Source of the DNA: Albibacterium bauzanense
Lineage (GTDB): Bacteria; Bacteroidota; Bacteroidia; Sphingobacteriales; Sphingobacteriaceae
DNA: 64,000 bases
Reading direction: 5' to 3'
Assembly (NCBI RefSeq): GCF_004339765.1
Contig: NZ_SMGO01000001.1
Span: 992,001-1,056,000 of the forward strand
The notes beneath the pieces are model-generated. The model worked only from the letters and a program-made list of their open reading frames with translations, searched no databases and was not told the DNA's origin. The stretch's first letter is position 1. Every line of letters begins with the position of its first letter. Below, one piece after another: positions 37,888 to 47,734 of the stretch. Both the position numbers and the translations under genes were made by a program.

Positions 37888-38715
37888 CTAGCTAGCGCTT
37901 TCAGCCTTTTTAAAATATTCATTCATAAACAGTATCTGATAAAGAATAGAGTTAGTCCAGTAAGGCCAATTATGTGCACCCGGCTTAACAAGATAGGTAT
38001 GAGGGATATTTCTTAAAAGCAATTTATCATGTAATTCTTCATTTACTGCATAAAAAAAATCAGAGGTTCCACAATCTATCATGATTTCAAGCGATCCGGG
38101 TGTAAGTAAATGAGTTAAATTAATTACCGTATTTTCCTCCCACAGACTGGAGTTTTCAGCATAACTTCCTAAACGCTTAGCCATATCCCAATTTAATGGA
38201 AACGGACGTATATCAACTCCGCCTGATGTACTTCCTGCAGCACCATAAACATCCTGGTGCTTAAAAGCCAGGTATAAGGCTCCATGCCCACCCATACTTA
38301 AACCTATAATAGCTCTACCCTCTCTGCCTTTACGAGTCTTAAGATTCTGATCAGCCCAGCTAACCAGCTCTTTTGAAACAAATGTTTCAAATCGAAAAGC
38401 AGGATCCACCGGACTATCCCAATACCAGCTGCCAAATCCGCCATCCGGGCAAACAATAATTAATGAATATCGATCTGCTAATTCTTTAATTACTGGAGCC
38501 TTATTTACCCAATCACTATAATTTCCACTATAGCCATGCAGTAAATAAATCGTTGGAAACTCCTTTTTGGAATCATAGTCAGCAGGTAAAATAGTAACGG
38601 TTTTTATATCACGGTTCATTGAGGGGCTAAAAACAGATACAGTATCCACTTTTGCAGCAAACGAAACATTTGATAATAGAATAAAAAATAAAATAGTGTA
38701 GACAATGCGTTTCAT
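37888..38715 (-). CDS. Secreted esterase D/PHB-depolymerase-like alpha/beta hydrolase
   Basis: The 275-residue product has a signal peptide (1-20, ending SFAA), an oxyanion LLHGYSGN turn, the nucleophile elbow GLSMGGHGA, and likely Asp and His partners in DCGTSDFFY and GAHNWPYW. It resembles the esterase-D/feruloyl-esterase-like family (PF00756), which hydrolyses acyl esters; the natural substrate is unknown and an extracytoplasmic location is expected. Confidence 0.88.
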   Translation of the reverse strand: MKRIVYTILFFILLSNVSFAAKVDTVSVFSPSMNRDIKTVTILPADYDSKKEFPTIYLLHGYSGNYSDWVNKAPVIKELADRYSLIIVCPDGGFGSWYWDSPVDPAFRFETFVSKELVSWADQNLKTRKGREGRAIIGLSMGGHGALYLAFKHQDVYGAAGSTSGGVDIRPFPLNWDMAKRLGSYAENSSLWEENTVINLTHLLTPGSLEIMIDCGTSDFFYAVNEELHDKLLLRNIPHTYLVKPGAHNWPYWTNSILYQILFMNEYFKKAESAS

Positions 38716-38739
38716 ATTTTTCGATTTAATCTTTACAAT

Positions 38740-39681
38740 TTATTTAATGCCTTTAACATGCAGCATAATCAAGGTACTATGTGGCATACCCAATGTTGTG
38801 CCCGGTTTTATTTCCATCCAATTCTGCAGGTAAACATCAATAATACCTTGTAAAACCCTCTTTCGTGATTCCTCAAATTCCGGACTGGTAATAAATTTAC
38901 CAACAGTCATTTTTCCATATTGATCTACCAATACAGAAAACGAATAGTAAAAATCTTTATAAGCGTTCTTAATTTCTATATCAAATTCAGGATAAAGATA
39001 TCGATAAGCCAAGCTCTTACCAATCGCCTCTCCCGGATCATACTCATACCTGGCAACACTCAGGTTCGAATTAATACTGCGCAACTGAACCCCATCTCTG
39101 GCAGAAAAAACACTATCGATTGTTTGTGGATTCCGATTAGCGCGTTCAACCCGTTTTCGGATAAAAACCGAATCAGCATGATTAGGTTTCCTTAACTCTT
39201 CGATCGTACTTTTCAAACTATCGCGAATAAAACTCTCTGAATAAAACTTCATATAAACATTCGAGAGGCTCTCCTTAACACGCAATCCTTTCACACTTAA
39301 CCGTTGAAAAAGCATACTATCCTTATCCAGACTTTTTACTCGAAACCACTCTGTACCGAAGTTAAAAATAGAATCATGATCATAATAGATCGGATATTCA
39401 CCCATCATATTCAATGTCGGACTATAAATCGAAACCGTATCGTTATTAATAAAACGAAGCATCCAAACTGGCTCTTGCTGAAACCCAATGGTATCAAACG
39501 ACAGGCCATTGTCAAAAGAACGGCGCGCCTCATAAAAATCAATTCCAGCAATAGGCAAAAAAGGAGGTCGTTTACCGTCTCTATTCCCTTTTTCAGGAAG
39601 TGTACAGGCAGAAACAACCAAGACGCAGAGAGTAAATAACAAAATAATGTTCCGTCGTAATTCTGATAATTGTTGTTGCAT
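38740..39681 (-). CDS. Lipoprotein of unknown function
   Basis: The 313-residue product has an SPII-type signal ending VLVVSAC (Cys26) after a charged N-terminus. The mature part has two halves: an N-terminal beta-rich portion (MGEYPIYYDHDSIFNFGTEWF) and a C-terminal segment (VLVDQYGKMTVGKFITSPEF) that resembles the carboxy-terminal TonB-like repeats in Bacteroidota lipoproteins. I do not recognise a family. It lies between an esterase gene (same strand) and the divergent Fe-S gene. Confidence 0.6.
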   Translation of the reverse strand: MQQQLSELRRNIILLFTLCVLVVSACTLPEKGNRDGKRPPFLPIAGIDFYEARRSFDNGLSFDTIGFQQEPVWMLRFINNDTVSIYSPTLNMMGEYPIYYDHDSIFNFGTEWFRVKSLDKDSMLFQRLSVKGLRVKESLSNVYMKFYSESFIRDSLKSTIEELRKPNHADSVFIRKRVERANRNPQTIDSVFSARDGVQLRSINSNLSVARYEYDPGEAIGKSLAYRYLYPEFDIEIKNAYKDFYYSFSVLVDQYGKMTVGKFITSPEFEESRKRVLQGIIDVYLQNWMEIKPGTTLGMPHSTLIMLHVKGIK

Positions 39682-39719
39682 AGGTTCACAAATATATCAT
39701 TAATCCATATATTTGAAAT

Positions 39720-41015
39720 ATGATTAGTCAACTCATATTTGCAATTTTATTTATTGGAGCAATCGTACTATTTACAATCAATGCCCGTAAAATAATCCGC
39801 AACATTAAGCTAGGTAGAAAAGAGAGTCGTAATGACCGATCAACTGAACGTCTGAAAACAATGCTTTTAGTAGCATTCGGCCAAAAAAAAATGTTTAAGA
39901 GACCTATCCCGGCTCTTTTACATTTATTTGTTTACCTGGGCTTTATAATCATTAATATTGAAATGCTTGAAATTGTTATTGACGGCCTTTTTGGCTCTCA
40001 TCGACTTTTCAGCATACTAGGACCCTTTTATGGTTTCCTGATAGCCGCTTTCGAATGGTTAGCACTATCCGTTTTACTTGGTTGTATCGTATTCCTTATC
40101 CGAAGAAACATCATTCACGTTCGCCGATTTTTCGGCGTCGAAATGACATCCTGGCCAAAAACAGATGCCAACCTGATCCTTATCATGGAAATTCTATTGA
40201 TGAGTGCCTTCTTACTTATGAATGCTGCTGATTATAAACTGCAACTATCCGGAGCAGAACATTACGCTCTGGCAGGAAACTTTCCTGTAAGCTCTGCCCT
40301 ACTAAGCATCTTGCCAGATAATATCAACTCATTAATTATAATAGAACGTAGCGCCTGGTGGTTTCACATTATTGGTGTATTAGCTTTCCTAAACTACCTG
40401 GTTGTATCCAAACACCTCCATATAATTCTTGCCTTCCCGAACACTTATTTTTCAAGCCTGGAGCCTAAAGGTAAATTCCCGGTAATGGAAAGTGTAACGA
40501 ATGAAGTAAAAGCTATGCTCGACCCCAGCTTTACTCCTCCGGCACCTAGCGAAGAAATTATACGCTTCGGTTCAAAAGATGTTCTCGATTTAAGTTGGAA
40601 AAGCTTACTCGATGCTTACACCTGTACAGAATGTGGGCGCTGCACTTCAGTTTGCCCTGCAAACATGACAGGAAAACTCCTTTCTCCACGTAAAATCATG
40701 ATGGATACACGCGATCGTATTGCAGAAGTAGGAAAAAACATCGATAAAAATGGGAAATTCGAACCGGATAACAAATCCCTACTTGACACATACATTACCC
40801 GAGAGGAACTCTGGGCTTGTACCACCTGCAATGCTTGCGTAGAAGCTTGTCCGGTTAATATTGATCCATTAAAGATCATTATGGAGCTCCGACAATTTGC
40901 AGTCATGGAAGAATCACAAGCACCTGCACCTATTAATGCTATGTTTTCAAACACTGAAAACAACGGTGCCCCATGGAAGTACTCTCAAGAAGATCGGGCA
41001 AACTGGAGTAAATAA
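39720..41015 (+). CDS. Membrane-bound iron-sulfur protein, cytochrome b-like (HdrE/NarI type) N-terminus with two 4Fe-4S clusters
   Basis: The 431-residue protein has about six membrane helices (1-240) with candidate heme-ligand histidines (His69, His216, His232/234), followed by a soluble HdrC-like domain with two CxxCxxCxxxC motifs (Cys302-305-308-312 and Cys367-370-373-377). With the next gene it resembles a split HdrDE or glycolate/lactate-oxidase-type unit that passes electrons between the quinone pool and a cytosolic partner such as ETF. The physiological donor is not identified here. Confidence 0.8.
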   Translation: MISQLIFAILFIGAIVLFTINARKIIRNIKLGRKESRNDRSTERLKTMLLVAFGQKKMFKRPIPALLHLFVYLGFIIINIEMLEIVIDGLFGSHRLFSILGPFYGFLIAAFEWLALSVLLGCIVFLIRRNIIHVRRFFGVEMTSWPKTDANLILIMEILLMSAFLLMNAADYKLQLSGAEHYALAGNFPVSSALLSILPDNINSLIIIERSAWWFHIIGVLAFLNYLVVSKHLHIILAFPNTYFSSLEPKGKFPVMESVTNEVKAMLDPSFTPPAPSEEIIRFGSKDVLDLSWKSLLDAYTCTECGRCTSVCPANMTGKLLSPRKIMMDTRDRIAEVGKNIDKNGKFEPDNKSLLDTYITREELWACTTCNACVEACPVNIDPLKIIMELRQFAVMEESQAPAPINAMFSNTENNGAPWKYSQEDRANWSK

Positions 41016-41048
41016 TCCGGTCCAAACAATTACCTTAAACAAAAGAAA

Positions 41049-41840
41049 ATGACAGATATTCACGTACCAACAATGGCAGAGCTAGCTGCTAAAGGTGAAG
41101 CTCCAGATATTTTATTCTGGGTAGGCTGCATGGGCAGTTATGACGAACGTGCACAGCGAATTACCAAAGATCTTTGTAAGATCTTGCAACACGTAGGACT
41201 AAAGTATGCCATATTGGGAAAAGAAGAAAGTTGCACAGGAGATCCGGCGAAACGTGCCGGAAACGAATTCCTCTTTCAGATGCAGGCAATGACCAACATC
41301 ATGACACTAGACAGCTATCAGATCAAGAAGATAGTAACGGCTTGCCCTCATTGTTTCAATACCATAAAAAACGAATACCCTGCCTTAGGTGGCAACTATA
41401 CCATCATTCACCACACTCAATTAATACAAGACTTAATTAACGAAGGAAAATTAAAAGGAGAAGGCGGAGAATCTTTTAAAGGAAAAAAAATTACATACCA
41501 CGATCCTTGTTACCTGGGGCGGGCAAATGGAGTTTACGAAGCGCCAAGAAAAGCTTTGGAAGCATTGGATGCCGATTTAACCGAAATGAGGCATTGCAAA
41601 AGCAACGGACTTTGTTGCGGAGCCGGCGGCGGACAAATGTTCAAAGAGCCTGAAAAAGGTAAAAAGGATATTAACGTAGCAAGAATTGAAGAAGTAATGG
41701 AAACCGGCGCTCAAGTAGTAGCTTCTTCCTGTCCATTCTGTATGACGATGCTACGCGATGGTGTTAAGCACTTCGATAAAGAACAAGAAATTAACGTTCT
41801 GGATATTGCCGAAATTACTGCACGTGCAAATGGCCTATAA
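41049..41840 (+). CDS. HdrB-like protein with two CCG (cysteine-rich) domains
   Basis: The 263-residue protein has two copies of the CCG-type cysteine-rich motif: WVGCMGS...ESCTGDP...CPHCF in the first half and YHDPCYLGR...GLCCGAGGG...CPFCMTM in the second. These bind a non-cubane 4Fe-4S cluster in HdrB and related oxidoreductases such as LutA/GlcF. It follows the Fe-S membrane subunit by 33 nt, so the two probably form one complex. Confidence 0.85.
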   Translation: MTDIHVPTMAELAAKGEAPDILFWVGCMGSYDERAQRITKDLCKILQHVGLKYAILGKEESCTGDPAKRAGNEFLFQMQAMTNIMTLDSYQIKKIVTACPHCFNTIKNEYPALGGNYTIIHHTQLIQDLINEGKLKGEGGESFKGKKITYHDPCYLGRANGVYEAPRKALEALDADLTEMRHCKSNGLCCGAGGGQMFKEPEKGKKDINVARIEEVMETGAQVVASSCPFCMTMLRDGVKHFDKEQEINVLDIAEITARANGL

Positions 41841-41872
41841 GCCTTGCACATGCAGTAATTCAAATTATAAGC

Positions 41873-42376
41873 TTAATTTAAAATAGTTATCTCTACCCTG
41901 CGGTTTTTCTGACGACCCTCTGGAGTATTATTTGGAGCAACCGGTTTCTCAAGTCCGTAACCCTGTGTACTGATACGACTTTCTGAAATACCTGAAGATG
42001 CTAGAAATACCTTTACAGAAGTTGCACGCTTATCCGACAACCATTTATTATATTCAGCAGTTCCTGTTGCATCCGTATGTCCATCTACTTGAATATTAGC
42101 AGTAGGGTGATCTTTAACTACTTCTACAAATTCTAACAAGGCAGTTTTAGCCTCATCTGTTAAATAAGAAGAATTGATAGGGAATAATACATCCGATGCA
42201 AAAGTCATCATCAGTCCCCGATCTGTTTCCGTAACATTCCCTGGTCTGGTAGTATTTCCTGTTTGCCCTGTATAACTAACAACTGCAGGATTCTTAATAT
42301 CCATTTTCTTCATCTTACAAGAAAACAGGAATAATGAACTTGCTATACAGGCAGCAATTAAGGTAGGTTTATTCAT
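41873..42376 (-). CDS. OmpA-family lipoprotein (peptidoglycan-associated)
   Basis: The 167-residue product has a lipoprotein signal ending FLFSC (Cys20) and a C-terminal OmpA-like domain (about 55-165) with VDGHTDATGTAEYNKWLSDKRA, QGYGLEKPV and NRRVEI, which bind meso-diaminopimelate in peptidoglycan. It anchors the outer membrane to the wall. It is shorter than full OmpA because it lacks the barrel, as in Pal-type proteins. Confidence 0.88.
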   Translation of the reverse strand: MNKPTLIAACIASSLFLFSCKMKKMDIKNPAVVSYTGQTGNTTRPGNVTETDRGLMMTFASDVLFPINSSYLTDEAKTALLEFVEVVKDHPTANIQVDGHTDATGTAEYNKWLSDKRATSVKVFLASSGISESRISTQGYGLEKPVAPNNTPEGRQKNRRVEITILN

Positions 42377-42451
42377 TTGAATTTAGTTTTAATATATCCG
42401 GTTTTAAGATAGCCAATTTTTTTAAAAACAGAATAAAATTTAATGTCAAAT

Positions 42452-42482
42452 AAAAAAGCTTCGGCAAAAACACCGAAGCTTC
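42452..42482 (-). terminator. Intrinsic terminator of icd
   Basis: On the minus strand AAGCTTCGG (revcomp of 42473-42481) pairs with CCGAAGCTT (revcomp of 42456-42464) as a perfect 9-bp stem around an 8-nt loop, and is followed by a run of T. It lies 23 nt after the icd stop codon. Confidence 0.85.
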
Positions 42483-42504
42483 TCTATAATCTTATGTTAT
42501 AAAA

Positions 42505-43737
42505 TTACTTGCTCAATCTAGCTTTTAAGTTTTCATCAATTGCTGCCAAGAAATCTTCAGTATTTAAATACTGATCTTTTGCAACCTTGTTTCCATGAAT
42601 ACAAACAGCTAAATCTTTCGTCATCTTACCACTTTCAACAGTTTCAATACAAACTGCTTCCAATGTATCAGCGAAATCGATTAACGCTTGGTTATCATCT
42701 AATTTACCACGGAAAGCCAAACCACGTGTCCATGCAAAGATTGATGCAATTGGATTCGTAGAAGTAGGGTTACCTTTTTGATGCTCGCGGTAGTGACGTG
42801 TAACTGTACCATGCGCAGCTTCAGCTTCCATTGTCTTACCATCTGGAGTAATCAACGTAGAAGTCATTAAACCTAATGACCCAAAACCTTGAGCAACTGT
42901 ATCCGACTGTACATCACCATCGTAGTTCTTACAAGCCCAAACAAAATTACCATTCCATTTCAATGCAGAAGCAACCATATCATCAATTAGGCGGTGCTCA
43001 TATGTAATTCCAGCTTTATCAAATTCAGTTTTAAACTCGTTTTCATAAACCTCTTGGAAGATATCTTTAAAACGACCATCGTATTTCTTTAAGATGGTGT
43101 TTTTTGTTGAAAGGTATAAAGGCCATTTCTTACTCAATGCCTGATTGAAACAAGCACGAGCGAAACCAAATATACTTTCATCCGTATTATACATAGCCAA
43201 AGCAACTCCATCTCCTTTAAAGTTGAACACTTCAAATTCTTGAACATTGCCATCTTCACCTTCAAATTTCATTGTTAATTTACCCTTGCCTTTGGTCACG
43301 AAATCAGTAGCACGGTATTGATCTCCGTAAGCATGACGACCAATACAAATTGGGGCAGTCCAGTTAGGTACCAAACGAGGAATATTATTAATAACAATAG
43401 GCTCACGGAAAACAGTTCCATCCAAAATATTACGGATCGTACCGTTTGGCGAGCGCCACATTTGCTTCAAACCAAACTCTTCTACACGAGCCTCATCTGG
43501 AGTAATGGTAGCACATTTAATTCCTACACCGTGTTCTTTAATTGCATTAGCAGCATCTATCGTTACTTGGTCATCCGTAGCATCACGGTGTTCCATTCCC
43601 AGATCGAAATACTTGATATCTATATCCAGGTACGATAAAATAAGTTTGTCTTTAATGAATTTCCAAATGATGCGAGTCATCTCGTCACCATCAAGCTCCA
43701 CAACAGGGTTTGCTACTTTGATTTTTTGTATCGACAT
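42505..43737 (-). CDS. icd: NADP-dependent isocitrate dehydrogenase
   Basis: The 410-residue protein has the start [18 protein letters not shown], the [20 protein letters not shown] substrate segment, and the [10 protein letters not shown] and [12 protein letters not shown] motifs of the eukaryotic-like (IDH subfamily II) dimeric enzyme. It converts isocitrate to 2-oxoglutarate and CO2 in the TCA cycle, giving NADPH. Length and motifs are normal. Confidence 0.95.
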   Translation of the reverse strand: MSIQKIKVANPVVELDGDEMTRIIWKFIKDKLILSYLDIDIKYFDLGMEHRDATDDQVTIDAANAIKEHGVGIKCATITPDEARVEEFGLKQMWRSPNGTIRNILDGTVFREPIVINNIPRLVPNWTAPICIGRHAYGDQYRATDFVTKGKGKLTMKFEGEDGNVQEFEVFNFKGDGVALAMYNTDESIFGFARACFNQALSKKWPLYLSTKNTILKKYDGRFKDIFQEVYENEFKTEFDKAGITYEHRLIDDMVASALKWNGNFVWACKNYDGDVQSDTVAQGFGSLGLMTSTLITPDGKTMEAEAAHGTVTRHYREHQKGNPTSTNPIASIFAWTRGLAFRGKLDDNQALIDFADTLEAVCIETVESGKMTKDLAVCIHGNKVAKDQYLNTEDFLAAIDENLKARLSK

Positions 43738-43849
43738 ATTTTAAAATTATTGACTTGTTTTTCAAAAGCCCCAAATATACAATTTTAAACCAATTCAGTA
43801 TAAGATATCTAGCTGATTATTTGAATATATAAGGAAACAATTGATGTGA

Positions 43850-44278
43850 ATGCCTGTTATTTACAAAAAAGAAACTACCATGACAAAGCAAAGAAAAGAC
43901 AACAATAACATTGAAGAGGATAACAAATTCAATGAAGGGAAAGAAGACTCAGCACAAGACCTAAAATACAATGCAGAAGAGGATAGTTTTGAGCTTGATG
44001 TAGAAGGTGATGATGATGACGAATATACTCACGAAAACCCATACGACACTGTAGCAGAAGATGGCGATGATATGGATTCTGATTGGGATGAAGCCAATTT
44101 AAACGTTGGTGCTGAATATGAAGAGTTTACTGAAGAAGAGGAAGTAGAAAAACTAGGAATGCATATAGATAGAGGTCAAATTGTAGAGCTCGATCCTCTT
44201 GACGAAAAACTAGCAGAAACGCCAGAAGATAAACGCAGCGATTTAGATGAAGAAGGTTATCCTAAAAATGACACCTAA
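43850..44278 (+). CDS. Small, very acidic protein of unknown function
   Basis: The 142-residue product is strongly acidic (Asp/Glu about one third), with blocks such as DVEGDDDDEY and EEFTEEEEVEKL, a YTHENPYDT motif and a C-terminal RSDLDEEGYPKND. It has no membrane helix or signal. Similar acidic proteins occur in Sphingobacteriales, but I know no function. An in-frame ATG at 43880 is an equally likely start. It stands alone between icd (divergent) and the hemolysin III gene (convergent). Confidence 0.6.
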   Translation: MPVIYKKETTMTKQRKDNNNIEEDNKFNEGKEDSAQDLKYNAEEDSFELDVEGDDDDEYTHENPYDTVAEDGDDMDSDWDEANLNVGAEYEEFTEEEEVEKLGMHIDRGQIVELDPLDEKLAETPEDKRSDLDEEGYPKNDT

Positions 44279-44305
44279 CAGGCAAATATTAGCATAGCCA
44301 AATAT

Positions 44306-44938
44306 TTAAAATGTCAAGAGAATTGCTACATAATGACAGATAGCGGCACTAAGTACAAAAAAATGCCACACTGCGTGATTAAAAAGGTACTTTTCCCATA
44401 AATAAAAGATCGTTCCTATTAAATACAGCCCGCCTCCTATGAAAATCATAATAAGGATTGACCAAGGAATATTAATAAAGAAAAGACGTCCGCCAACAAA
44501 TAAAATCAAACCCATCGCTATATAGATCATGGTAGATATCAAATTCCAGCGACCAGTAAAGAAAATCTTAAAAACAATTCCAAAGGCTGTTAATCCCCAC
44601 AAAACTGACAATAATGTAATACCAAAGCTATTATTTAAAAATATTATCAAGAATGGAGTATAGGTGCCGGCTATTAGAAAGTAAATGCTAATATGATCCA
44701 TAATTTCTAATGCCCGCTTTACCTGATGGTTCTGAAATCCATGATAAAGGGTTGAAAATGTAAAGAGCTGTAAAAAGCAAAAGCCATAAATAGCGGCTCC
44801 AAGAATGTGGGTTACGCTTTCACTTTTTATAGCTAAACTTATTAATATAGGGATTGCTACAATTCCAAAAATGATTCCGAACCCATGAATAATACTATTT
44901 ACTAATTCTCGTTTTATATTAAAAGCGTGATCTGACAT
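44306..44938 (-). CDS. Hemolysin III/PAQR-family membrane protein
   Basis: The 210-residue protein has seven hydrophobic helices with the HlyIII signatures: ELVNSIIHGFG at the start, STLYHGFQNHQVKRALEIMDHISIYFLIAGTYTP in the middle, and FNHAVWHFFVLSAAICHYV at the end (conserved Ser, Asp and His residues form a metal site in PAQR relatives). The function in bacteria is uncertain; it may be a membrane hydrolase or receptor-like protein. Confidence 0.9.
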   Translation of the reverse strand: MSDHAFNIKRELVNSIIHGFGIIFGIVAIPILISLAIKSESVTHILGAAIYGFCFLQLFTFSTLYHGFQNHQVKRALEIMDHISIYFLIAGTYTPFLIIFLNNSFGITLLSVLWGLTAFGIVFKIFFTGRWNLISTMIYIAMGLILFVGGRLFFINIPWSILIMIFIGGGLYLIGTIFYLWEKYLFNHAVWHFFVLSAAICHYVAILLTF

Positions 44939-44961
44939 TTGAGTAATCTTTATTTATTTTC

Positions 44962-44990
44962 AGGATTGTGATTCTTAAATCACAAATCCT
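44962..44990. repeat. Hairpin at the 3' end of nosY
   Basis: AGGATT-GTGATT pairs with AATCAC-AAATCCT around a CTTA loop, with one bulged A, spanning the nosY stop codon. No T-run follows on the nos strand, so it is more likely an mRNA-stabilising hairpin than a classical terminator. Confidence 0.55.
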
Positions 44991-45747
44991 TCCGGTAAAA
45001 CTTGTTCAAGGATAGAAAAAGTGGCACAGCAATCCACAATAGCATAATAAACGTCGCTATCAGCATTCCCCAACTACCACCAAATATTAATTTAAAAACA
45101 GCGCTAGAGGCTCCCATTAATGCTGAAATATCCATTTTTAAAAGAATAAGAATACGAGCCAAATCGATCGGGTTTAGTATACTAAAACCAACAAGGATAT
45201 TTTCTAATGGATAGTCCATGAGCTGAAACAAGAGAAACAGAACAATCCCATCAAATACCACTGTAAAATAAAACCAGAGTAAAATAGAAGTCCCGATACC
45301 TCTAGCTTTGTCCTTTGTATAAACACAAGCCAGCAATGCAATTGCAACAAATATTATTGATAAAAGCGTGCCCATTAATAACATGGTCCATCCAGTAGCA
45401 GTATTCGAAAAAATCAAGATGGGGATACCGCATCCTAATAGGAATGCCAATACTAGGGAAAGTGAAAGTCCGGAAAAAATACTAATCCAGAGTGTTTTCC
45501 TTTTAATTGGCTGGGCAGCTAAAAACTCAATAAATTCAGCTGAATTGTATATATATATAGCAGAAAAAACCATGCTTATTAACGGAATAGCGATGAGATT
45601 AACTGTGAGTATACTGGCCAAACTTTTTTCAGGGTTATCTTCCATCAGAAACAATCCCATAGAAAAAACAAACAGGAAGATTGTATAGGCCACAACTATC
45701 TTATTTCTTAAGATATCCAGAACGACGTGTTTGATAACCTTATTCAT
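44980..45747 (-). CDS. nosY: NosY, ABC-2-type permease for nitrous oxide reductase maturation
   Basis: The 255-residue protein has six hydrophobic helices and an N-terminal KHVVLDILRNKIVVAYTIF, the typical NosY opening. NosY with NosF forms an ABC transporter that works with periplasmic NosD to supply copper-sulfur components for assembly of the CuZ centre of NosZ. It overlaps nosF by 8 nt at the end of the operon. A hairpin covers its stop codon. Confidence 0.88.
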   Translation of the reverse strand: MNKVIKHVVLDILRNKIVVAYTIFLFVFSMGLFLMEDNPEKSLASILTVNLIAIPLISMVFSAIYIYNSAEFIEFLAAQPIKRKTLWISIFSGLSLSLVLAFLLGCGIPILIFSNTATGWTMLLMGTLLSIIFVAIALLACVYTKDKARGIGTSILLWFYFTVVFDGIVLFLLFQLMDYPLENILVGFSILNPIDLARILILLKMDISALMGASSAVFKLIFGGSWGMLIATFIMLLWIAVPLFLSLNKFYRKDL

Positions 45748-46459
45748 ATTCCAGCTCCTCTCTCATTATTTGTGCAATAGCATCTGTTAGCCTTAGTTTC
45801 CCGGTATCTATTTTCAACTGTTTCAAGGATTTATTCAAAACAATCTTACCTTCTTGCATATATATAATCTGATTTACAATTTCATCTAGTTCATTTAGAT
45901 TATGAGAAGTGATTAGAATTAACTTTCCATTCTCCCTTTCCTTAAGGATTTTGTCTTTTAGTATCTCTGATGATAAAGGATCCAACCCTGCTGTAGGCTC
46001 ATCCAAAATGAGTGTATGCGGATTAAAAAGAAAGGCTAGTTGTGCGCTTACTTTTTGTCTTGTACCACCAGAAAGGTCTCCCATTTTCTTATCCAATATC
46101 CCATCCAATCGAAATGAATGGTAAAGGTCCTCGTCATAAATTTGCACATGCTTAAACCTAATATCCTTTATCATATTGAATATTTGACCCACAGAAAGGT
46201 TTTCAGGATACCTGCCGAGCTGAGGCATATAACCGATACTATCACGATACATCCATTGACCGCTAATTGACTTCCCTTGTACTACAATTTCCCCATTATC
46301 TGGAATAACCATCCCTAATATGCTTTTTATCAAGGTTGTTTTACCACAACCATTTGGGCCTATTAAAGCGATAACCTGCCCAGACTTTAAATCTAGGTTG
46401 ATGTTCTTTAAAACGTTAAATTTTCCAAAGCGCTTTTTCAGATTTGAAATTTGTATCAT
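45740..46459 (-). CDS. nosF: NosF, ABC transporter ATPase for nitrous oxide reductase maturation
   Basis: The 239-residue protein has Walker A GPNGCGKTT, signature LSGGTRQK, Walker B HTLILDEPTAGLDPLSS and ITSHNLNELDEI. It energises the NosFY complex that helps NosD load the CuZ site. I chose ATG at 46459 over the in-frame GTG at 46468, which abuts the nosD stop. It overlaps nosY by 8 nt. Confidence 0.9.
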   Translation of the reverse strand: MIQISNLKKRFGKFNVLKNINLDLKSGQVIALIGPNGCGKTTLIKSILGMVIPDNGEIVVQGKSISGQWMYRDSIGYMPQLGRYPENLSVGQIFNMIKDIRFKHVQIYDEDLYHSFRLDGILDKKMGDLSGGTRQKVSAQLAFLFNPHTLILDEPTAGLDPLSSEILKDKILKERENGKLILITSHNLNELDEIVNQIIYMQEGKIVLNKSLKQLKIDTGKLRLTDAIAQIMREELEYE

Positions 46460-46468
46460 AATAAACAC

Positions 46469-47734
46469 TTATTTATGTGCATGATTAATTTTCTTTATTT
46501 GCGGATTCCCATCTAAGACATCTACAGGCGTTAATGAAGGAAGAACGCTTTCTGCCTTATCCATCAATTTAACAAGGAAGCTGCGGAATAGCATAAGTGC
46601 ACCTGAATTTCTCTGTATAATAATGGAATAAAAACTTACCGGATGATATGGAATATCACCTGATCCATCCCTGTTCAGGTCATAACCTTCATATTTGTCC
46701 CAATAGTTGGAATCAAACTTATTGCTTGCGAGTCTTCCATTCGTGGAAACATCAAAAGTGTTTCCCATGAAGTTATTGCCAACAATGTTCATATCGCTTG
46801 CACTTGATTGCAACTGAATTGCCCACCCATTTTTAATGAACTGATTGTTTTCCATTTGAATCCTGTTTGTACTTTCTGCAAAAATTGCCGTCGTGTTTCG
46901 TTCAAAACGGTTATCTTCAATTATACTATCATTTATTTCCTTCAATAAAATGCCATAAGCCGCATTCCCCCAATTCTCAGAAAATATATTTTGTCTCATA
47001 ACAACCCGATTCGAATACATAACCGCGACACCAGCACCATTTTTTGAAAGCCGATTATGTGTGTAGGTATTGTCGTGAGAAAACATAAAATGGAGACCAT
47101 AACGTTTATTACCAATGCTTTTATTGTCTTTAATGATGGAATGGGTTACGAATTCCAAATAGATTCCATCCCGATGACCAGAAATCGTATTATTGACAAT
47201 CCGCATATTAGAAGTTTTCCAACAATGGATGCCGTTGGCAAATTTCATCCCTTTCCTACCACCGGATAATATCTCATTGCCAATCAATGTCCCATTTGGA
47301 GATTCCATGCTGTGAATAGCAAAAAAATTATCCTTGAACCGGTTACTCCTTACTGTAACGTTTCTGGATTTTGAAATCTTTAAGGCTGAGATATCAAGAT
47401 AGCTTGAGCTTCCGGAATTTCTAAATTCAATACCCTCTATTATCACATTATCACTTTCAACCGTAAGAATCTGATGGGCATTCTGTCCATCTATTACCGG
47501 GAAATTTTGACCCTTCAAAAAAATAGCTTTTGTAATGATGATATCATGTTCTTTGTAAATACCAGGCTTTATCATCACCGTATCACCCGATCGAGCAAGA
47601 TCAACAGCTTCTTTAATTGTTTTAATCGTCCCTTTTGGATTCACCACCCATGTCTTAGCTAAAAGACCTGATGCTGAAAAAATAAAAAGCAGCAACAATA
47701 TGTATCTGCCTAATTTTTTAGATACTCTTCCCAT
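46469..47734 (-). CDS. nosD: NosD, periplasmic beta-helix protein for copper-site maturation
   Basis: The 421-residue product has a Sec signal (about 10-28, ending LLAK) and a right-handed beta-helix built from CASH repeats (repeating NxI-x-x-N patterns such as NRFKDNFFAI, NTISGHRDGIYL, NRLSKNGAGVAV). NosD is the periplasmic copper-delivery partner of NosFY in assembling the CuZ cluster of NosZ. Its start overlaps the nosL-like gene by 25 nt. Confidence 0.9.
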   Translation of the reverse strand: MGRVSKKLGRYILLLLFIFSASGLLAKTWVVNPKGTIKTIKEAVDLARSGDTVMIKPGIYKEHDIIITKAIFLKGQNFPVIDGQNAHQILTVESDNVIIEGIEFRNSGSSSYLDISALKISKSRNVTVRSNRFKDNFFAIHSMESPNGTLIGNEILSGGRKGMKFANGIHCWKTSNMRIVNNTISGHRDGIYLEFVTHSIIKDNKSIGNKRYGLHFMFSHDNTYTHNRLSKNGAGVAVMYSNRVVMRQNIFSENWGNAAYGILLKEINDSIIEDNRFERNTTAIFAESTNRIQMENNQFIKNGWAIQLQSSASDMNIVGNNFMGNTFDVSTNGRLASNKFDSNYWDKYEGYDLNRDGSGDIPYHPVSFYSIIIQRNSGALMLFRSFLVKLMDKAESVLPSLTPVDVLDGNPQIKKINHAHK

